Part shown: piece after piece, positions 22,817 through 31,485 of the stretch | Layout of the letters: each line of letters starts with the position of its first letter | Position numbering within the stretch: the first letter of the stretch is position 1 | NCBI RefSeq assembly: GCF_021531655.1 | Contig: NZ_JADYUF010000042.1 | Location: 1 to 31,854 of the forward strand | DNA: 31,854 nt | Source: Leyella stercorea | GTDB taxonomy: Bacteria; Bacteroidota; Bacteroidia; Bacteroidales; Bacteroidaceae | Reading direction: 5' to 3' | Position numbers and translations under genes: made by a program | The notes under the pieces: model-generated | What the model saw: only the letters and a program-made list of their open reading frames with translations | Databases searched by the model: none | Told to the model about the DNA's origin: nothing

Positions 22817-23947
22817 TTATCTCATCACGGTCGCCATGGTTCCCGTAGCCGTCATCTTGGCTTGTTGTGCCACGCCCTCGCCGAAGTTTCGGGTTGAGAA
22901 GGCGGTGTCGCCCTCTGGTATCATCCATGCCGCAAGGTCGGGCACGAGGTTCAGGCATTTCAACGCCACGATGCTCGCTGCCATCAGATAGCCTGCCGAG
23001 AAGAACGAGTTTTGCAGATAGGCTGCCATCGTCTGCTCACTGGCGGTGATGGCCGTCAGGTTCTCTACCTGTATGCAGAGCACAATATCAAACAGCAACA
23101 GGACGTAGAAACCGACGAAGTAGAGCATGGCTCCGTAGAAATGAACTGTCAAATAACGGGTTAGCCACTTCGCCCACGCTCCTTCCCACTTGGGCAGCAA
23201 CGAAAATGCCCATTGTATTGGACCGAATATAGTGAGCATTCCGAGCAATATCTGCTGACAGTATATCGTCGCCCACCAACCGATGCGGAACACGATCAGG
23301 GCTATCAGCATCACTATCTTGTCGATGCCCACCACGGCCCCTGCCGTCAGTGAGGTGAACCACAGTTTGCTGGCATCCTTCTCCATGTTGGTCACTTCGT
23401 CCACGCCCGTCTGCTCCATCGTCGCCTCTATCAGGTTGGGGTCTGATGTGCCCTTATGCGCCACGTCTGCCTGTGCCTGGAGGTCAGTGTACATCGAGTC
23501 CCTGACATATACCAACTGCTGCACCTCCTCAAACTTGTCGGAAATTTGGGTCGCCTCTGCCTCATAGAGGTCGTGGGTGTAACTGCCGATGCAATTGGGA
23601 ATATAGGATAGAAAATCCAATACGCACCAGCTGCTGCCGCTGTTGGTCATGCCTGTGTCAGCAGGTGGGTACCACCAACAGAGGATGATGCTCACCACCA
23701 AGGGCTTGAACAGTTTCATCACGTCCAACGGTTCGTTCTTCACCATCATCTTGTAGGCCATGCTTGCCGCCACGATGATAGAGAACAGTGCCGCCAATGC
23801 CATACACATTTGGAGGATCCACCAGAACGGCCCTTGTGAGCCTGTGAAGGTGGCATCGGTCAGGAACTCGTTGGTCTGGAATATCACATCGTCAATCTCC
23901 TCTTCGAGGATGTTGATGCCGAAATCGCTGAGTATGTTGTCTGCCAT
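22817..23947 (-). CDS. traJ: Conjugative transposon protein TraJ (VirB6-like)
   Basis: A 376-aa polytopic inner-membrane protein of the TraJ family. Hydrophobic segments include ILQMCMALAALFSIIVAASMAYKM (about 45-68), the VVSIILCWWYP region, IVMLIALIVFRIGWWATIYCQQILLGMLTIFGPIQWAFSLLP in the centre, and MLYFVGFYVLLLFDIVLCI, as in VirB6-type channel proteins. The QWAFSLLPKWEGAWAKWL segment is a family landmark. The ATG overlaps the stop of the preceding small gene by one base (TGATG). The N-terminal loop is periplasmic and acidic. Confidence 0.88.
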   Translation of the reverse strand: MADNILSDFGINILEEEIDDVIFQTNEFLTDATFTGSQGPFWWILQMCMALAALFSIIVAASMAYKMMVKNEPLDVMKLFKPLVVSIILCWWYPPADTGMTNSGSSWCVLDFLSYIPNCIGSYTHDLYEAEATQISDKFEEVQQLVYVRDSMYTDLQAQADVAHKGTSDPNLIEATMEQTGVDEVTNMEKDASKLWFTSLTAGAVVGIDKIVMLIALIVFRIGWWATIYCQQILLGMLTIFGPIQWAFSLLPKWEGAWAKWLTRYLTVHFYGAMLYFVGFYVLLLFDIVLCIQVENLTAITASEQTMAAYLQNSFFSAGYLMAASIVALKCLNLVPDLAAWMIPEGDTAFSTRNFGEGVAQQAKMTATGTMATVMR

Positions 23948-24348
23948 CAGTGCCTGGTTCTATTGTTGATAATCTCTTTGATAAACTCTATGCCTTTCGG
24001 TGTCCATGACAGATAGAAGTGGTAGAAGCAGCGCATCCTGCCTGTGACATATACCGCAATGCCCTTGTCCTGAAGGTCTTCACGCAGTTTCCACATTCCA
24101 TATTCCTTGGTGATGATGCCTTCCTCTTTGAGGGTCTTCACAATCTTGCCGTAGTAACTTCCGACATATTTGTGAAGCTTTGACATTGAAACTACCTCTA
24201 AATCAGATGGCATATAATGCTCATCAACGATGGGTGTCCTGCCGATAACGCTGATTCGCTTCGGCATCCTTGACATCTCCAACTGCCACTTGCCGTTTTT
24301 CCTCTTGGCGGCATAGAGACGTAACTGTATTTTTGATATTGATTCCAT
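23947..24348 (-). CDS. Small antirepressor-like (KilAC-type) protein
   Basis: A 133-aa protein. Its second half (SKLHKYVGSYYGKIVKTLKEEGIITKEYGMWKLREDLQ...GRMRCFYHFYLSWTPKGIEFIKEII) resembles the C-terminal DNA-binding module of phage antirepressors, and its end (LSWTPKGIEFI) parallels the end of the preceding gene product (TKWTQKGRRFLYEKL). It is one base out of overlap with traJ, so co-translated with it. It may have arisen by duplication of the C-terminal part of the neighbouring BRO protein. Role in a transfer operon unknown. Confidence 0.5.
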   Translation of the reverse strand: MESISKIQLRLYAAKRKNGKWQLEMSRMPKRISVIGRTPIVDEHYMPSDLEVVSMSKLHKYVGSYYGKIVKTLKEEGIITKEYGMWKLREDLQDKGIAVYVTGRMRCFYHFYLSWTPKGIEFIKEIINNRTRH

Positions 24349-24363
24349 AGCTATTTCTTTATT

Positions 24364-25194
24364 TTATGTTCTTTCGATAACAGGAATGACTCCCACGCTC
24401 TTCAGTTTCTCATAGAGGAAGCGGCGACCTTTCTGTGTCCATTTGGTGTTCATGCGCACATCCTCCGTACCGTCCTTGTGTTTAATGAGGTAGGTCTCGC
24501 TGGTCACATAACCGCAGTCCTTGTAGTCGGCATACAGAATCCACTGCTTGCCACGCTGATACTGGATGTTCATCTCCTTCAGACGTCGGTTGAAGCGGAT
24601 GGACGACTCGCCATAGTCCTGTGCTATCTGTGTGACCAGGACACTGCTCTTCGTGGCAAGGATGATGTCAAGGTAACTCACCTTGTCCTTCATCTCCGTC
24701 ACCTCCTGTTGCAGGTCATCCACCTTGGATCCCAACTCAACGATGCGTGTCCTTTGGTGTTCACACTCCTGTTCGACAAGCAGACGCTTTTGTCGTTCTT
24801 CCTTCAGATTGACTGCTAACCGTATCAGGAAGTCTGGCTCTGCCAATGCCTTCTCGATGGTCTGCTGTGTCATATAGGCACCATGCTTGCGGATAGAGGG
24901 GAGCACCTCCGATGTCACCCACTTGCGGAAACGTTTGGCTTCGGGTTTGCGACTGTCAAGGATGACATCATACAGTCCGTCTTCATTGATAAAGTTTGTA
25001 ACCTGTTCTCTTCCAAGACTATCCGAGATGGGGTACTTTGAAAGTACATCATCCGAAAGTCGTTGTACCAACTTGCTGGTTTTTAGTCCAAGAACTCTTG
25101 CCACATCAGCCAAACAGAACAAGGGTTGCTCTGGTGTTCCTGTGGTTCGGACTGCTCCAAATTCCTCGTTGTTGAAAATCTGAATATCGTTCAT
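24364..25194 (-). CDS. BRO-N / KilAC phage-antirepressor-like protein
   Basis: A 276-aa protein with an N-terminal BRO domain (FNNEEFGAVRTT...LFCLADVARVLGLK, then FINEDGLYDVILDSRKPEAKRFRKWVTSEVLPSIRKHGAYMT, about 1-110), a central coiled coil (KEERQKRLLVEQECEHQRTRIVELGSKVDDLQQEVTEMKDK, about 130-175), and a KilAC/ANT C-terminal domain (ILATKSSVLVTQIAQDYGESSIRFNRRLKEMNIQY). This is the architecture of prophage antirepressors, which bind DNA or inactivate repressors. It lies inside the transfer operon between structural channel genes, so it could tie transfer expression to repressors of this or co-resident elements. Start ATG 25194. Confidence 0.82.
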   Translation of the reverse strand: MNDIQIFNNEEFGAVRTTGTPEQPLFCLADVARVLGLKTSKLVQRLSDDVLSKYPISDSLGREQVTNFINEDGLYDVILDSRKPEAKRFRKWVTSEVLPSIRKHGAYMTQQTIEKALAEPDFLIRLAVNLKEERQKRLLVEQECEHQRTRIVELGSKVDDLQQEVTEMKDKVSYLDIILATKSSVLVTQIAQDYGESSIRFNRRLKEMNIQYQRGKQWILYADYKDCGYVTSETYLIKHKDGTEDVRMNTKWTQKGRRFLYEKLKSVGVIPVIERT

Positions 25195-25237
25195 ATCTCT
25201 ATGCTGTTTTGTGATTATTTCTTCTCTTCCCTTATTT

Positions 25238-26002
25238 CTATCTGTTCACACTTTCTTCACCCTCACCGCTGTTGGCATCATCGCCGTCAGTGCCTGTCGA
25301 GCTCCTCACGCCCTTCATGTTTTCCTGCCAACGGCTCTTGGCATCGCTGATGATGCTGCCTTTATGTACTACACGGTCGTTGGTGGCTGCCAAGAGGGCG
25401 GTAGTCTGGCTTTGGGTGTTGAGCTGCACAAGGTATTTCAGTAGTGTCTCGTTCTGTGTCGTCAGGTCGGCATAGATGCTAAGATACTGCCGCTTTCTCT
25501 GTGCATTGGGCATATAGGCATCCTTGGTGGCTTTCACGGCACACTGGTACATATTGTACAGTTCCTCCCACCGACGCTTGTCGTTGATGGTGCCTCCTGT
25601 AGGGATGATATGGTCTATGTTCGCCTTCATCTTGTCCAACTGACCGTTGATCTTGCTGCTTTCGGCAAGCCAGGCGAGGTCTATCTGTCGGTCGGCTACG
25701 TTCAAGGCTTCCACCTCAGCACGCTTGGTGAGGGCAGAGTCTATCTTCTCCGCATCATCTACTTGGTTGTAGAGGTTGATGCCGGCAAGAGTGCGGAAAC
25801 CTAACTTGTTCTTCTCTGCCGCTGTCTTCTTATAGTTGTTATGTAACAGCCAATAATAGAACTCAGGGGTGAGAGAACCGCCACCTGTCTCCATCACCGT
25901 TATCTGGTTCTGCTTGGAGGAGTCGTGGTTGTAGGTCACGCTCTGGGCTGTGGCTTTGATGGTGGTTGCTACCGCCATGATGAGTATCATTGTCTTCTTC
26001 AT
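25238..26002 (-). CDS. Secreted conjugation-operon protein, DUF5045-like
   Basis: A 254-aa exported protein: signal peptide MKKTMILIMAVATTIKATAQ, then mostly helical sequence. YNHDSSKQNQITVMETGGGSLTPEFYYWLLHNNYKKTAAEKNKLGFRT reads like a protein family (DUF5045) I associate with Bacteroides conjugative elements. The long helical centre (DADKIDSALTKRAEVEALN-type) could form a coiled structure in the periplasm. It follows the VirB5-like gene by 27 bases. Function unknown; the family label is from memory. Confidence 0.6.
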   Translation of the reverse strand: MKKTMILIMAVATTIKATAQSVTYNHDSSKQNQITVMETGGGSLTPEFYYWLLHNNYKKTAAEKNKLGFRTLAGINLYNQVDDAEKIDSALTKRAEVEALNVADRQIDLAWLAESSKINGQLDKMKANIDHIIPTGGTINDKRRWEELYNMYQCAVKATKDAYMPNAQRKRQYLSIYADLTTQNETLLKYLVQLNTQSQTTALLAATNDRVVHKGSIISDAKSRWQENMKGVRSSTGTDGDDANSGEGEESVNR

Positions 26003-26029
26003 GTCCGTTCTTCTTTTGTTTACAATCCG

Positions 26030-26755
26030 TCAATAGTCAAGTTTTCCTGCCACTTTCCATCGGCTGAAGGCATCTTCCAGTATCTCTTCCTTCGTCCTCG
26101 TCCGATACACCTTCTCCTTCCAATAGCCCATGCGCAGCTGCACATACCGCCATGTCTGGAAGTAGGCTTGGTTCAGATGTTTTTCTATCAGGTCCAACGA
26201 ATTGTTGATATTGTCCAACACCATCAGCAGGTCGGAAGTTGAACAGGCTGCCGCTCCTGTGGCATACAACACGAGGTCGTTGACGCTATGGTAGAGTTGG
26301 CTTCCTTCGTTGTATATGTTGTCGATGGCTTTCTTGTTGATGCTGATGAGCATCGTGTCAGCCAGTTCGATGTGTTTCCGCTTGATGACCTTATCATTGA
26401 AGTCCTCCAACAGGTTCTTGTAGTCACTGATGCGGTCGCTCACCGTCTGGTAGGTGCTCTTCACGTTCAGCACCGTGCGCAACGACTGGTACATCACATC
26501 GATGATGTCGAAGGCCCGGGTGTATTTGTCCAAATCCACATTCAGTTCCTTGTATTTGCCCACCTCTTCACTGCTGTATTCATGCAGCAGTTGATTGCTG
26601 TACTCCAAAGTGCTGCGTGCCAGCAAGAGGCTGCGCTGCTTCTTGTGGTCGTTGATGTATGCTTCCACCGATACCGCATCGAATCCCCATTGCGCCAAGG
26701 CTGTATTGGGGAAGAGGGTAATCAGCAGGAGAGCTATGATGATGGTATGTCTCAT
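26030..26755 (-). CDS. Secreted VirB5-like (TraI/DUF4141-type) conjugation protein
   Basis: A 241-aa exported, helical protein: signal peptide MRHTIIIALLLITLFPNTALA followed by QWGFDAVS. The start of the mature protein, the size and the helix-rich body (YKELNVDLDKYTRAFDIIDVMYQSLRTVLNVKSTYQTVSDRISDYKNLLEDF) resemble TraI/DUF4141 proteins of CTnDOT-type operons, considered VirB5-like pilus-tip or channel components. It lies 14 bases after the 846-aa gene and 27 before the next. Family placement is moderate. Confidence 0.55.
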   Translation of the reverse strand: MRHTIIIALLLITLFPNTALAQWGFDAVSVEAYINDHKKQRSLLLARSTLEYSNQLLHEYSSEEVGKYKELNVDLDKYTRAFDIIDVMYQSLRTVLNVKSTYQTVSDRISDYKNLLEDFNDKVIKRKHIELADTMLISINKKAIDNIYNEGSQLYHSVNDLVLYATGAAACSTSDLLMVLDNINNSLDLIEKHLNQAYFQTWRYVQLRMGYWKEKVYRTRTKEEILEDAFSRWKVAGKLDY

Positions 26756-26769
26756 TCTCCGTTCCTCCC

Positions 26770-29310
26770 TCAGTTTTCGTTCTCGTTATCTTCACCATTC
26801 CCTCTGTTAGGGTCTGCATTCTCTCTCCATCGCTCGTAGCACTCTTCAATGAGTGTCCTTCTGCGACCTTGGTCTGCGTCGATTGAAGGAAGAATGTCCT
26901 TCAGCACGTCAATGATGCTGCGCTTGTAGTGCATCATTTTTTCTAATGATACCAAGTCGGCGTAAATCTTGGTGATACGGCTATCTACTTCACGGGCTAT
27001 CTCCAGACGGTCGCTCGACCAGAGCAGGTGTATTACATCGTCATTGTCGGCGGTCTGGGTTGCCTCGCTCTTGGCATATTCTGTGGTGATGCTGCACGAC
27101 GGGAACTCCTGGGCTATCTCCGAGATACGGCTGTTCACCTGCCTCGTCTTCTCCTCGTCAGAGGCATTCGGGTCAAGGGTCAGCACATCCACCACCTGTG
27201 TGTCGGTGTATTCCGAGGTCAGCTCCCACGATATTTGCAGTATCGCACGGTGTATCTTGATGCCAAGGAAGTACTTGGGCTTCCTTGCAATGGACAGTGT
27301 CGCCTTGAAGGTGATAATGCCGTTGATGTTGGGCATGGTGGCAGTTCGGACGTAGGTGTAGCCGTTCCACGAACCGGCACCTTGCCACGTGAGATTGTAG
27401 GCTGACTTCACATCCTGCATGATGGCAGGGATGCGGTAGTAGTCATCGGTGGAGGTGGCATTGTCGTTAGCCGCCTCGCTCTTGGCATTCTGTATGTCTG
27501 CCAACTGCTGCTGCCATGTCGCCAATTCCTTCTTCAGGTTGTCTATCTTCGTCTTGTTGACATTATGTTGCTGCCGCAAGGCAGGGGCTTCCTCCACAGA
27601 GGCATTGGCTATCTGCGTGAGCAGGTTCCTGTTCTCTGTCTCCAACTGGCTTATCTGCGCCTCCAACAGGGCTATCTTGCTATTCGCCTCACGTTCCTTC
27701 TCGTCCAGTTCCGATAGGTCGAGATTATTTTCTGATACGCTTGTCCTCATGGCGCATTCCTTGCTGTGGGCATTGAGCGAACCGCCGCACTCACGGCACT
27801 TGTACTGCGTGCTGCCCTGTCCGAGGGTGACACCGTCCGAACAGGTGACGCTGATGGTCACGCTCTCCACGCCCTTCAGTTTGGCGGCATCGGTGGCTTG
27901 ATAGTAACGGCGTGCGTCACTGCCGATGTAATAGACATAGCCCTCCTCGTTGTCGTTATACTCCGAGAGACGTGCCTGCAACTGACGCTTGAAGGTATTC
28001 AAGTCCATGCTGTAGGAGTCGAAGACATCCTCATACACCTCTTCCACGTTGTTCCAGCTCTTGGTAACGTGTATCTCGTAGGCGTAGGCCTTCTTGGTCT
28101 GCTTGCCGCCACGGCTGATGATGTACGACGACATCCAATAGTTCATCGTATAGGTGAAGCCGTCGCTCTGGGCGTTGAGCTGCTGCACACGGCTGCGGCT
28201 CCATCCGGCATGGTTCTCCGAGTTGGCCAGTATCTGCTCTCGCTGCGTGCTGTTAGGGTAGAAGTTGGGGTCGGAGGTGTTGATACGATACCAATGGTCA
28301 CCGTTCAGAATACTGTTGTCATCGGTCGGCGGATAGTAGTCACAGAGGCTTACGCTGCCTTGGTCTCGTCGGGCAATGTACCAACGCTGTGTATAGTAGT
28401 TGCCCTGCGTCTCGCTCAGATAGTCTGTCATCCACGAGGTGATGTTGTAGTTGGAGAGGTCGAAGAGGGCTGCCACGTTGTCCTCGCCACCCACCAGACT
28501 AAGGAGTGTGCTGCCGATGCCGTTCTCTGCCTGTTCATAGAGGTCATGGTAGTTGTCATAGATGTCGATGATTTTACTCACCTTGCCATTGAAAAGGTCG
28601 TTGAAGGCACTCTGCTGCAAGAGTGCGCCTGATGCCCCGTTGATACCTGCCGTCGCCAACGATGCTCCCATATTGTAAAGCGTCTCGATGTCGGCGGTGA
28701 GGTTCTCCACGGTGAAGTTGCCGGGCACACTGGCGATGTCATCCAACAGCTGCTGCCAATCTACATTGCCTATCTCCGAGAGTTTGAGGATGGCGGCTAT
28801 CTCTTGGTTGATTTCCAAGAACTGAATGTCGGCAAAGGTCAAGCTACTGTTGGTCACGACACTCTCAAACTGCATACACAGCGACTTTGTGTCGGCGCAT
28901 ATCTTCATCAGGTAACTGCCCCAGTAGAGGGCGGTCTGCGGACTTTTCAGCATCATTCCTGCCACCGTCCATATCTTGGGCATAATCTTGTTCGCCACCA
29001 TATTGTGGATGCGGCGGTAATAGTAGTTCTCCGTGCTACTGCTCCAAATGCCGAGGTCGGTGAATGCCTTGCGCTCCAAGAACTTGGCAGCGAAGATGCC
29101 GGCAGTGGCAACCTCTGCGGCATTGTAGTGCTTCAAGATTTCGCCCACCTGCTCGTTATAATAGCTCTCTGCCATAGCTCCAGCACCGAATGCGGCAGCC
29201 ATGGCGGCAACGATCTGCTTGTCGTAGTTCACGCTGTAATACTGCGCATGAACCCTTCCCACGACAAGTGTAAGACACATATATATTATAATAAGGTATA
29301 AACGTCTCAT
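26770..29310 (-). CDS. Large secreted transfer-operon protein with zinc-knuckle and coiled coil
   Basis: An 846-aa exported protein I cannot assign to a named family. Signal peptide MRRLYLIIIYMCLTLVVGRVHA is followed by YYSVNYDKQIVAAMAAAFGAGAMAES. Residues about 30-310 are helical and resemble a contact or channel domain; a Tyr/Asn-rich middle follows (about 310-520). Around 520-540 comes a possible zinc site (KCRECGGSLNAHSKEC, CxxC and HxxxC), and then a coiled coil of about 80 residues (EKEREANSKIALLEAQISQLETENRNLLTQ). The C-terminal part is beta then helical, ending in an acidic tail. Its place just after VirB4 is where elements of this class vary, so it may be a specificity or mating-contact factor. 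That is inference. Confidence 0.6.
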   Translation of the reverse strand: MRRLYLIIIYMCLTLVVGRVHAQYYSVNYDKQIVAAMAAAFGAGAMAESYYNEQVGEILKHYNAAEVATAGIFAAKFLERKAFTDLGIWSSSTENYYYRRIHNMVANKIMPKIWTVAGMMLKSPQTALYWGSYLMKICADTKSLCMQFESVVTNSSLTFADIQFLEINQEIAAILKLSEIGNVDWQQLLDDIASVPGNFTVENLTADIETLYNMGASLATAGINGASGALLQQSAFNDLFNGKVSKIIDIYDNYHDLYEQAENGIGSTLLSLVGGEDNVAALFDLSNYNITSWMTDYLSETQGNYYTQRWYIARRDQGSVSLCDYYPPTDDNSILNGDHWYRINTSDPNFYPNSTQREQILANSENHAGWSRSRVQQLNAQSDGFTYTMNYWMSSYIISRGGKQTKKAYAYEIHVTKSWNNVEEVYEDVFDSYSMDLNTFKRQLQARLSEYNDNEEGYVYYIGSDARRYYQATDAAKLKGVESVTISVTCSDGVTLGQGSTQYKCRECGGSLNAHSKECAMRTSVSENNLDLSELDEKEREANSKIALLEAQISQLETENRNLLTQIANASVEEAPALRQQHNVNKTKIDNLKKELATWQQQLADIQNAKSEAANDNATSTDDYYRIPAIMQDVKSAYNLTWQGAGSWNGYTYVRTATMPNINGIITFKATLSIARKPKYFLGIKIHRAILQISWELTSEYTDTQVVDVLTLDPNASDEEKTRQVNSRISEIAQEFPSCSITTEYAKSEATQTADNDDVIHLLWSSDRLEIAREVDSRITKIYADLVSLEKMMHYKRSIIDVLKDILPSIDADQGRRRTLIEECYERWRENADPNRGNGEDNENEN

Positions 29311-29435
29311 TGCTTCACTACTTTACGTTTTTACTACTTTCAGTTTCTACTATTCCACTACTTTACTACTTGTAGTATTTACTATTGGTAGTATTCACTA
29401 CTAATCGTATTTACTACTAATCGTAAATACTACCC
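29311..29435 (-). repeat. Degenerate AGTAGTAAATAC repeat array
   Basis: The gap between the VirB4 remnant and the 846-aa gene is built of about eight imperfect units read on the minus strand as AGTAGT(A/G)AA followed by TAC, ACG or similar; two in a row are TTAGTAGTAAATACGATT-like. GTAGTATTTAC and GTAAATACTAC also occur as inverted copies. It is very AT-rich. It may bind a regulator or be a slippage-prone spacer before the start codon. Confidence 0.65.
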
Positions 29436-29468
29436 AGCCACCGTTCCCGAAAGTTTTGCTTTCGGGCA
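29436..29468 (-). repeat. TCGGGAACGGTGGCT hairpin, copy B
   Basis: Minus strand TGCCCGAAAG, CAAAA loop, CTTTCGGGAACGGTGGCT: a perfect 8-bp stem (29446-29453 with 29459-29466). An outer CCCAG/CTGGG pair (about 29433 and 29472) could extend it. Compared with copy A two stem pairs differ in a compensatory way. Confidence 0.8.
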
Positions 29469-29530
29469 TCTGGGCTTTACGTCTATTCCGGGATTTCCGT
29501 TTCCATCAATCAGCCCCCGTGCTCGCCGTG

Positions 29531-30871
29531 TCAGCGGCGAGTGGCTCCATCGTCCGTCAAATTGAGCACATGCCCCGCCTCATTGACCTTCTGCGCAAAT
29601 GCCAACGACTTCCCGATGCCACTGGCATCCCAATCTCTGCAATACCGCTCGATAGCCTCCTGATGTCTGCACTTCAGTTCATGCTTATAGAGTTTCAATG
29701 CCTCCTTCTCAGCTCGCTCGGTGGTGTAGGTCATATAGCACTCGTGCGGCTCCTCCACACCATACACTCCGCTCGTCGATCCACGTCGGATAAACACCTC
29801 ACGGAAGAAACTTCTTCCCTCCTTGTTATCCAAGCGGTTGACAGTGAATATCTTCTTGCAATCCACATCCGTCAATCCTAATATCGCCTTGATCTCGTCG
29901 AATCGCTCACGAAATTTGCTTTGGTCGAGCAGCATCACCACGTCGGAGTTGTTGATGATGGCTTCCTTCACGATGGGACTGCCGATGATGTCCTGTATCT
30001 CCTGTGTCACTACGCCCACGCTCGCCCAGAACTTTCGGGCTGTCTTGTATAGGTACTTGATGTACTCGGCCATCAGCGGCGAGGCGATGGCTTTCCATGC
30101 CTCCTCGATGACAAGGCACTTGCGGTTCTTCTTCAGGCGCATCTTCTGCAGGAACACGTCCATGATGATGAGCGTCACGATGGGGAAGAGCTGCTTGTTC
30201 TCCTTGATGGCATCCACCTCGAAGACGATGAAGGTCTCGTCGAACAAGGTGCTATCCACGTTCTCGTTGAGAATCTTGTCGTACTTGCCGCCACGGTAGA
30301 AGTTTTGGAGCATATAGGCGAAGTTGTCGCAGTCGATGGTGGTGATGTTGTTCTCGATGCAGATCTGGTCGAGACGCTCACAGGCGAACTCATAGAATGA
30401 GTCGAAGGAGAGGGTCTTCACGCTCAATGCCATGCGCCGTTCCTCCAGTCCCTTGATGAGTTTCTCCACCTTGTCGTGTATCTGCGTCAGCTCCGTGCCG
30501 CGCCGCTTCTCCATGGTGGAGAGGTTTTTTCTCAGTGTCTCCTTCTGTGAGGAAGGATAGGGCTGCACACCGTTGAAATAGAAATCGTAATACTCCGTCA
30601 CCAACTGCTCCACGACACGGAACTCCAGTTCGGGTATCTGCGTCTCCGAGCCTTTCCATATCAGCAGTATCAGGTTCTTCAGGAAGTCTATCTTCTCAAT
30701 GTTCAGCTCCCGCTTGCTGATGTTGAAGGGGTTCATGGTGATGGGCTTGTCCTCCGTATAGGCGATGTACTTGCCGCCCACATACTCGCAGAGTCCCTCA
30801 TACGAGTTACCCGTATCGACCATGACGATGTCGGTGTTCTGCTCCCACAACTGACGCACCACGCTGTTCAT
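29531..30871 (-). pseudogene. VirB4-type ATPase (CTnDOT TraG), C-terminal part only
   Basis: The 446-aa frame is the ATPase domain of a VirB4-like conjugation motor (TraG in CTnDOT nomenclature, usually about 800 aa or more). It begins MNSVVRQLWEQNTDIVMVDTGNSYEGL, which in intact proteins lies directly after the Walker A motif. Present: the TMNPFNI block, the Walker B strand KCLVIEEAWKAIASP, VVTQEIQDI and SDVVMLLDQSK. Missing: the N-terminal half and Walker A itself. Upstream of the ATG the same frame meets a TAA within five codons and the sequence no longer resembles tra DNA. The remnant cannot hydrolyse ATP normally, so this operon should not support transfer alone unless an intact copy exists elsewhere or the junction is an assembly artefact. 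Confidence 0.85.
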
Positions 30872-30879
30872 GTGGAAGC

Positions 30880-31458
30880 CTTTTTATATCTCCTAACACG
30901 CTGAGCTACAGCACTCTCTTGAAAACAACAAATTCAAAACGGTACAAATTTTGAACAGGCGAAAATCTATAGTTCAAAGCACTCGGCAAAGAGAAAAAAC
31001 TATGACAGGGGTAAAAAGTGGTTTTAAGATTATTTATGAAAATATTTTGGGTAATTTTGGCTGATTGCTATCCAAAGAGCGCATTTTTGATAATAAGTCC
31101 CACCTCCATCAGCCATAAAGAGTGTGACAATCGAAAAAGAAAAAGAGGGATGAGAGAGCCTTCTTGGTGGCTTCAACATTGGGCGAAAATGGATGTCTTG
31201 TACCTCAGTTGTATCTCAGTCGGCATATATTGCTGATAGACAATGCAGGTTAATAATTCGGCGGCAAGTCATCACATGTTTAAGCTCGCATTGTATAGAC
31301 CGCTCCTTGTTAGGACAAAGTGCAAACACAGTTAGATTTGTTCGCCTGACGATACTATTTTACCCAAGAATGTTGCCACAGTCCACTAATTTTGCCTAAT
31401 TCGCTAATTCTATTAAAAATTTCGCCCATAACATAGTGGCTCTTCCAATAATAATATG
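30880..31458. other. Gene-free interval right of the transfer operon
   Basis: No convincing gene. The short open frame at 31018-31236 has no start signals or recognisable content. One item of note: the minus strand at about 30889-30915 reads AGTGCTGTAGCTCAGCGTGTTAGGAG, like the 5' acceptor strand, T8A9 and D arm of a tRNA, but nothing resembling anticodon or T arms follows. The rest is ordinary AT-rich sequence. Confidence 0.5.
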
Positions 31459-31466
31459 TATATTTG
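31459..31466 (+). promoter_or_regulatory. -7 element of the XRE gene promoter
   Basis: TATATTTG fits TAnnTTTG and lies 19 bases before the ATG at 31486, so the transcript would have a very short leader. No clear TTTG is present 19-21 bases upstream. Confidence 0.5.
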
Positions 31467-31485
31467 CACAATAAATCTAGTCTGA

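Noticed and set aside
27766..28632. 288-aa plus-strand open frame opposite the 846-aa gene
   Set aside because: The minus-strand gene has a signal peptide and operon spacing; this frame has neither start signals nor domains.
30889..30915. tRNA gene
   Set aside because: Only the acceptor and D-arm-like half is present; no anticodon or T arm follows, so no tRNA gene is called.
31018..31236. 72-aa plus-strand open frame right of the transfer operon
   Set aside because: No ribosome-binding or promoter signal, and no recognisable sequence.
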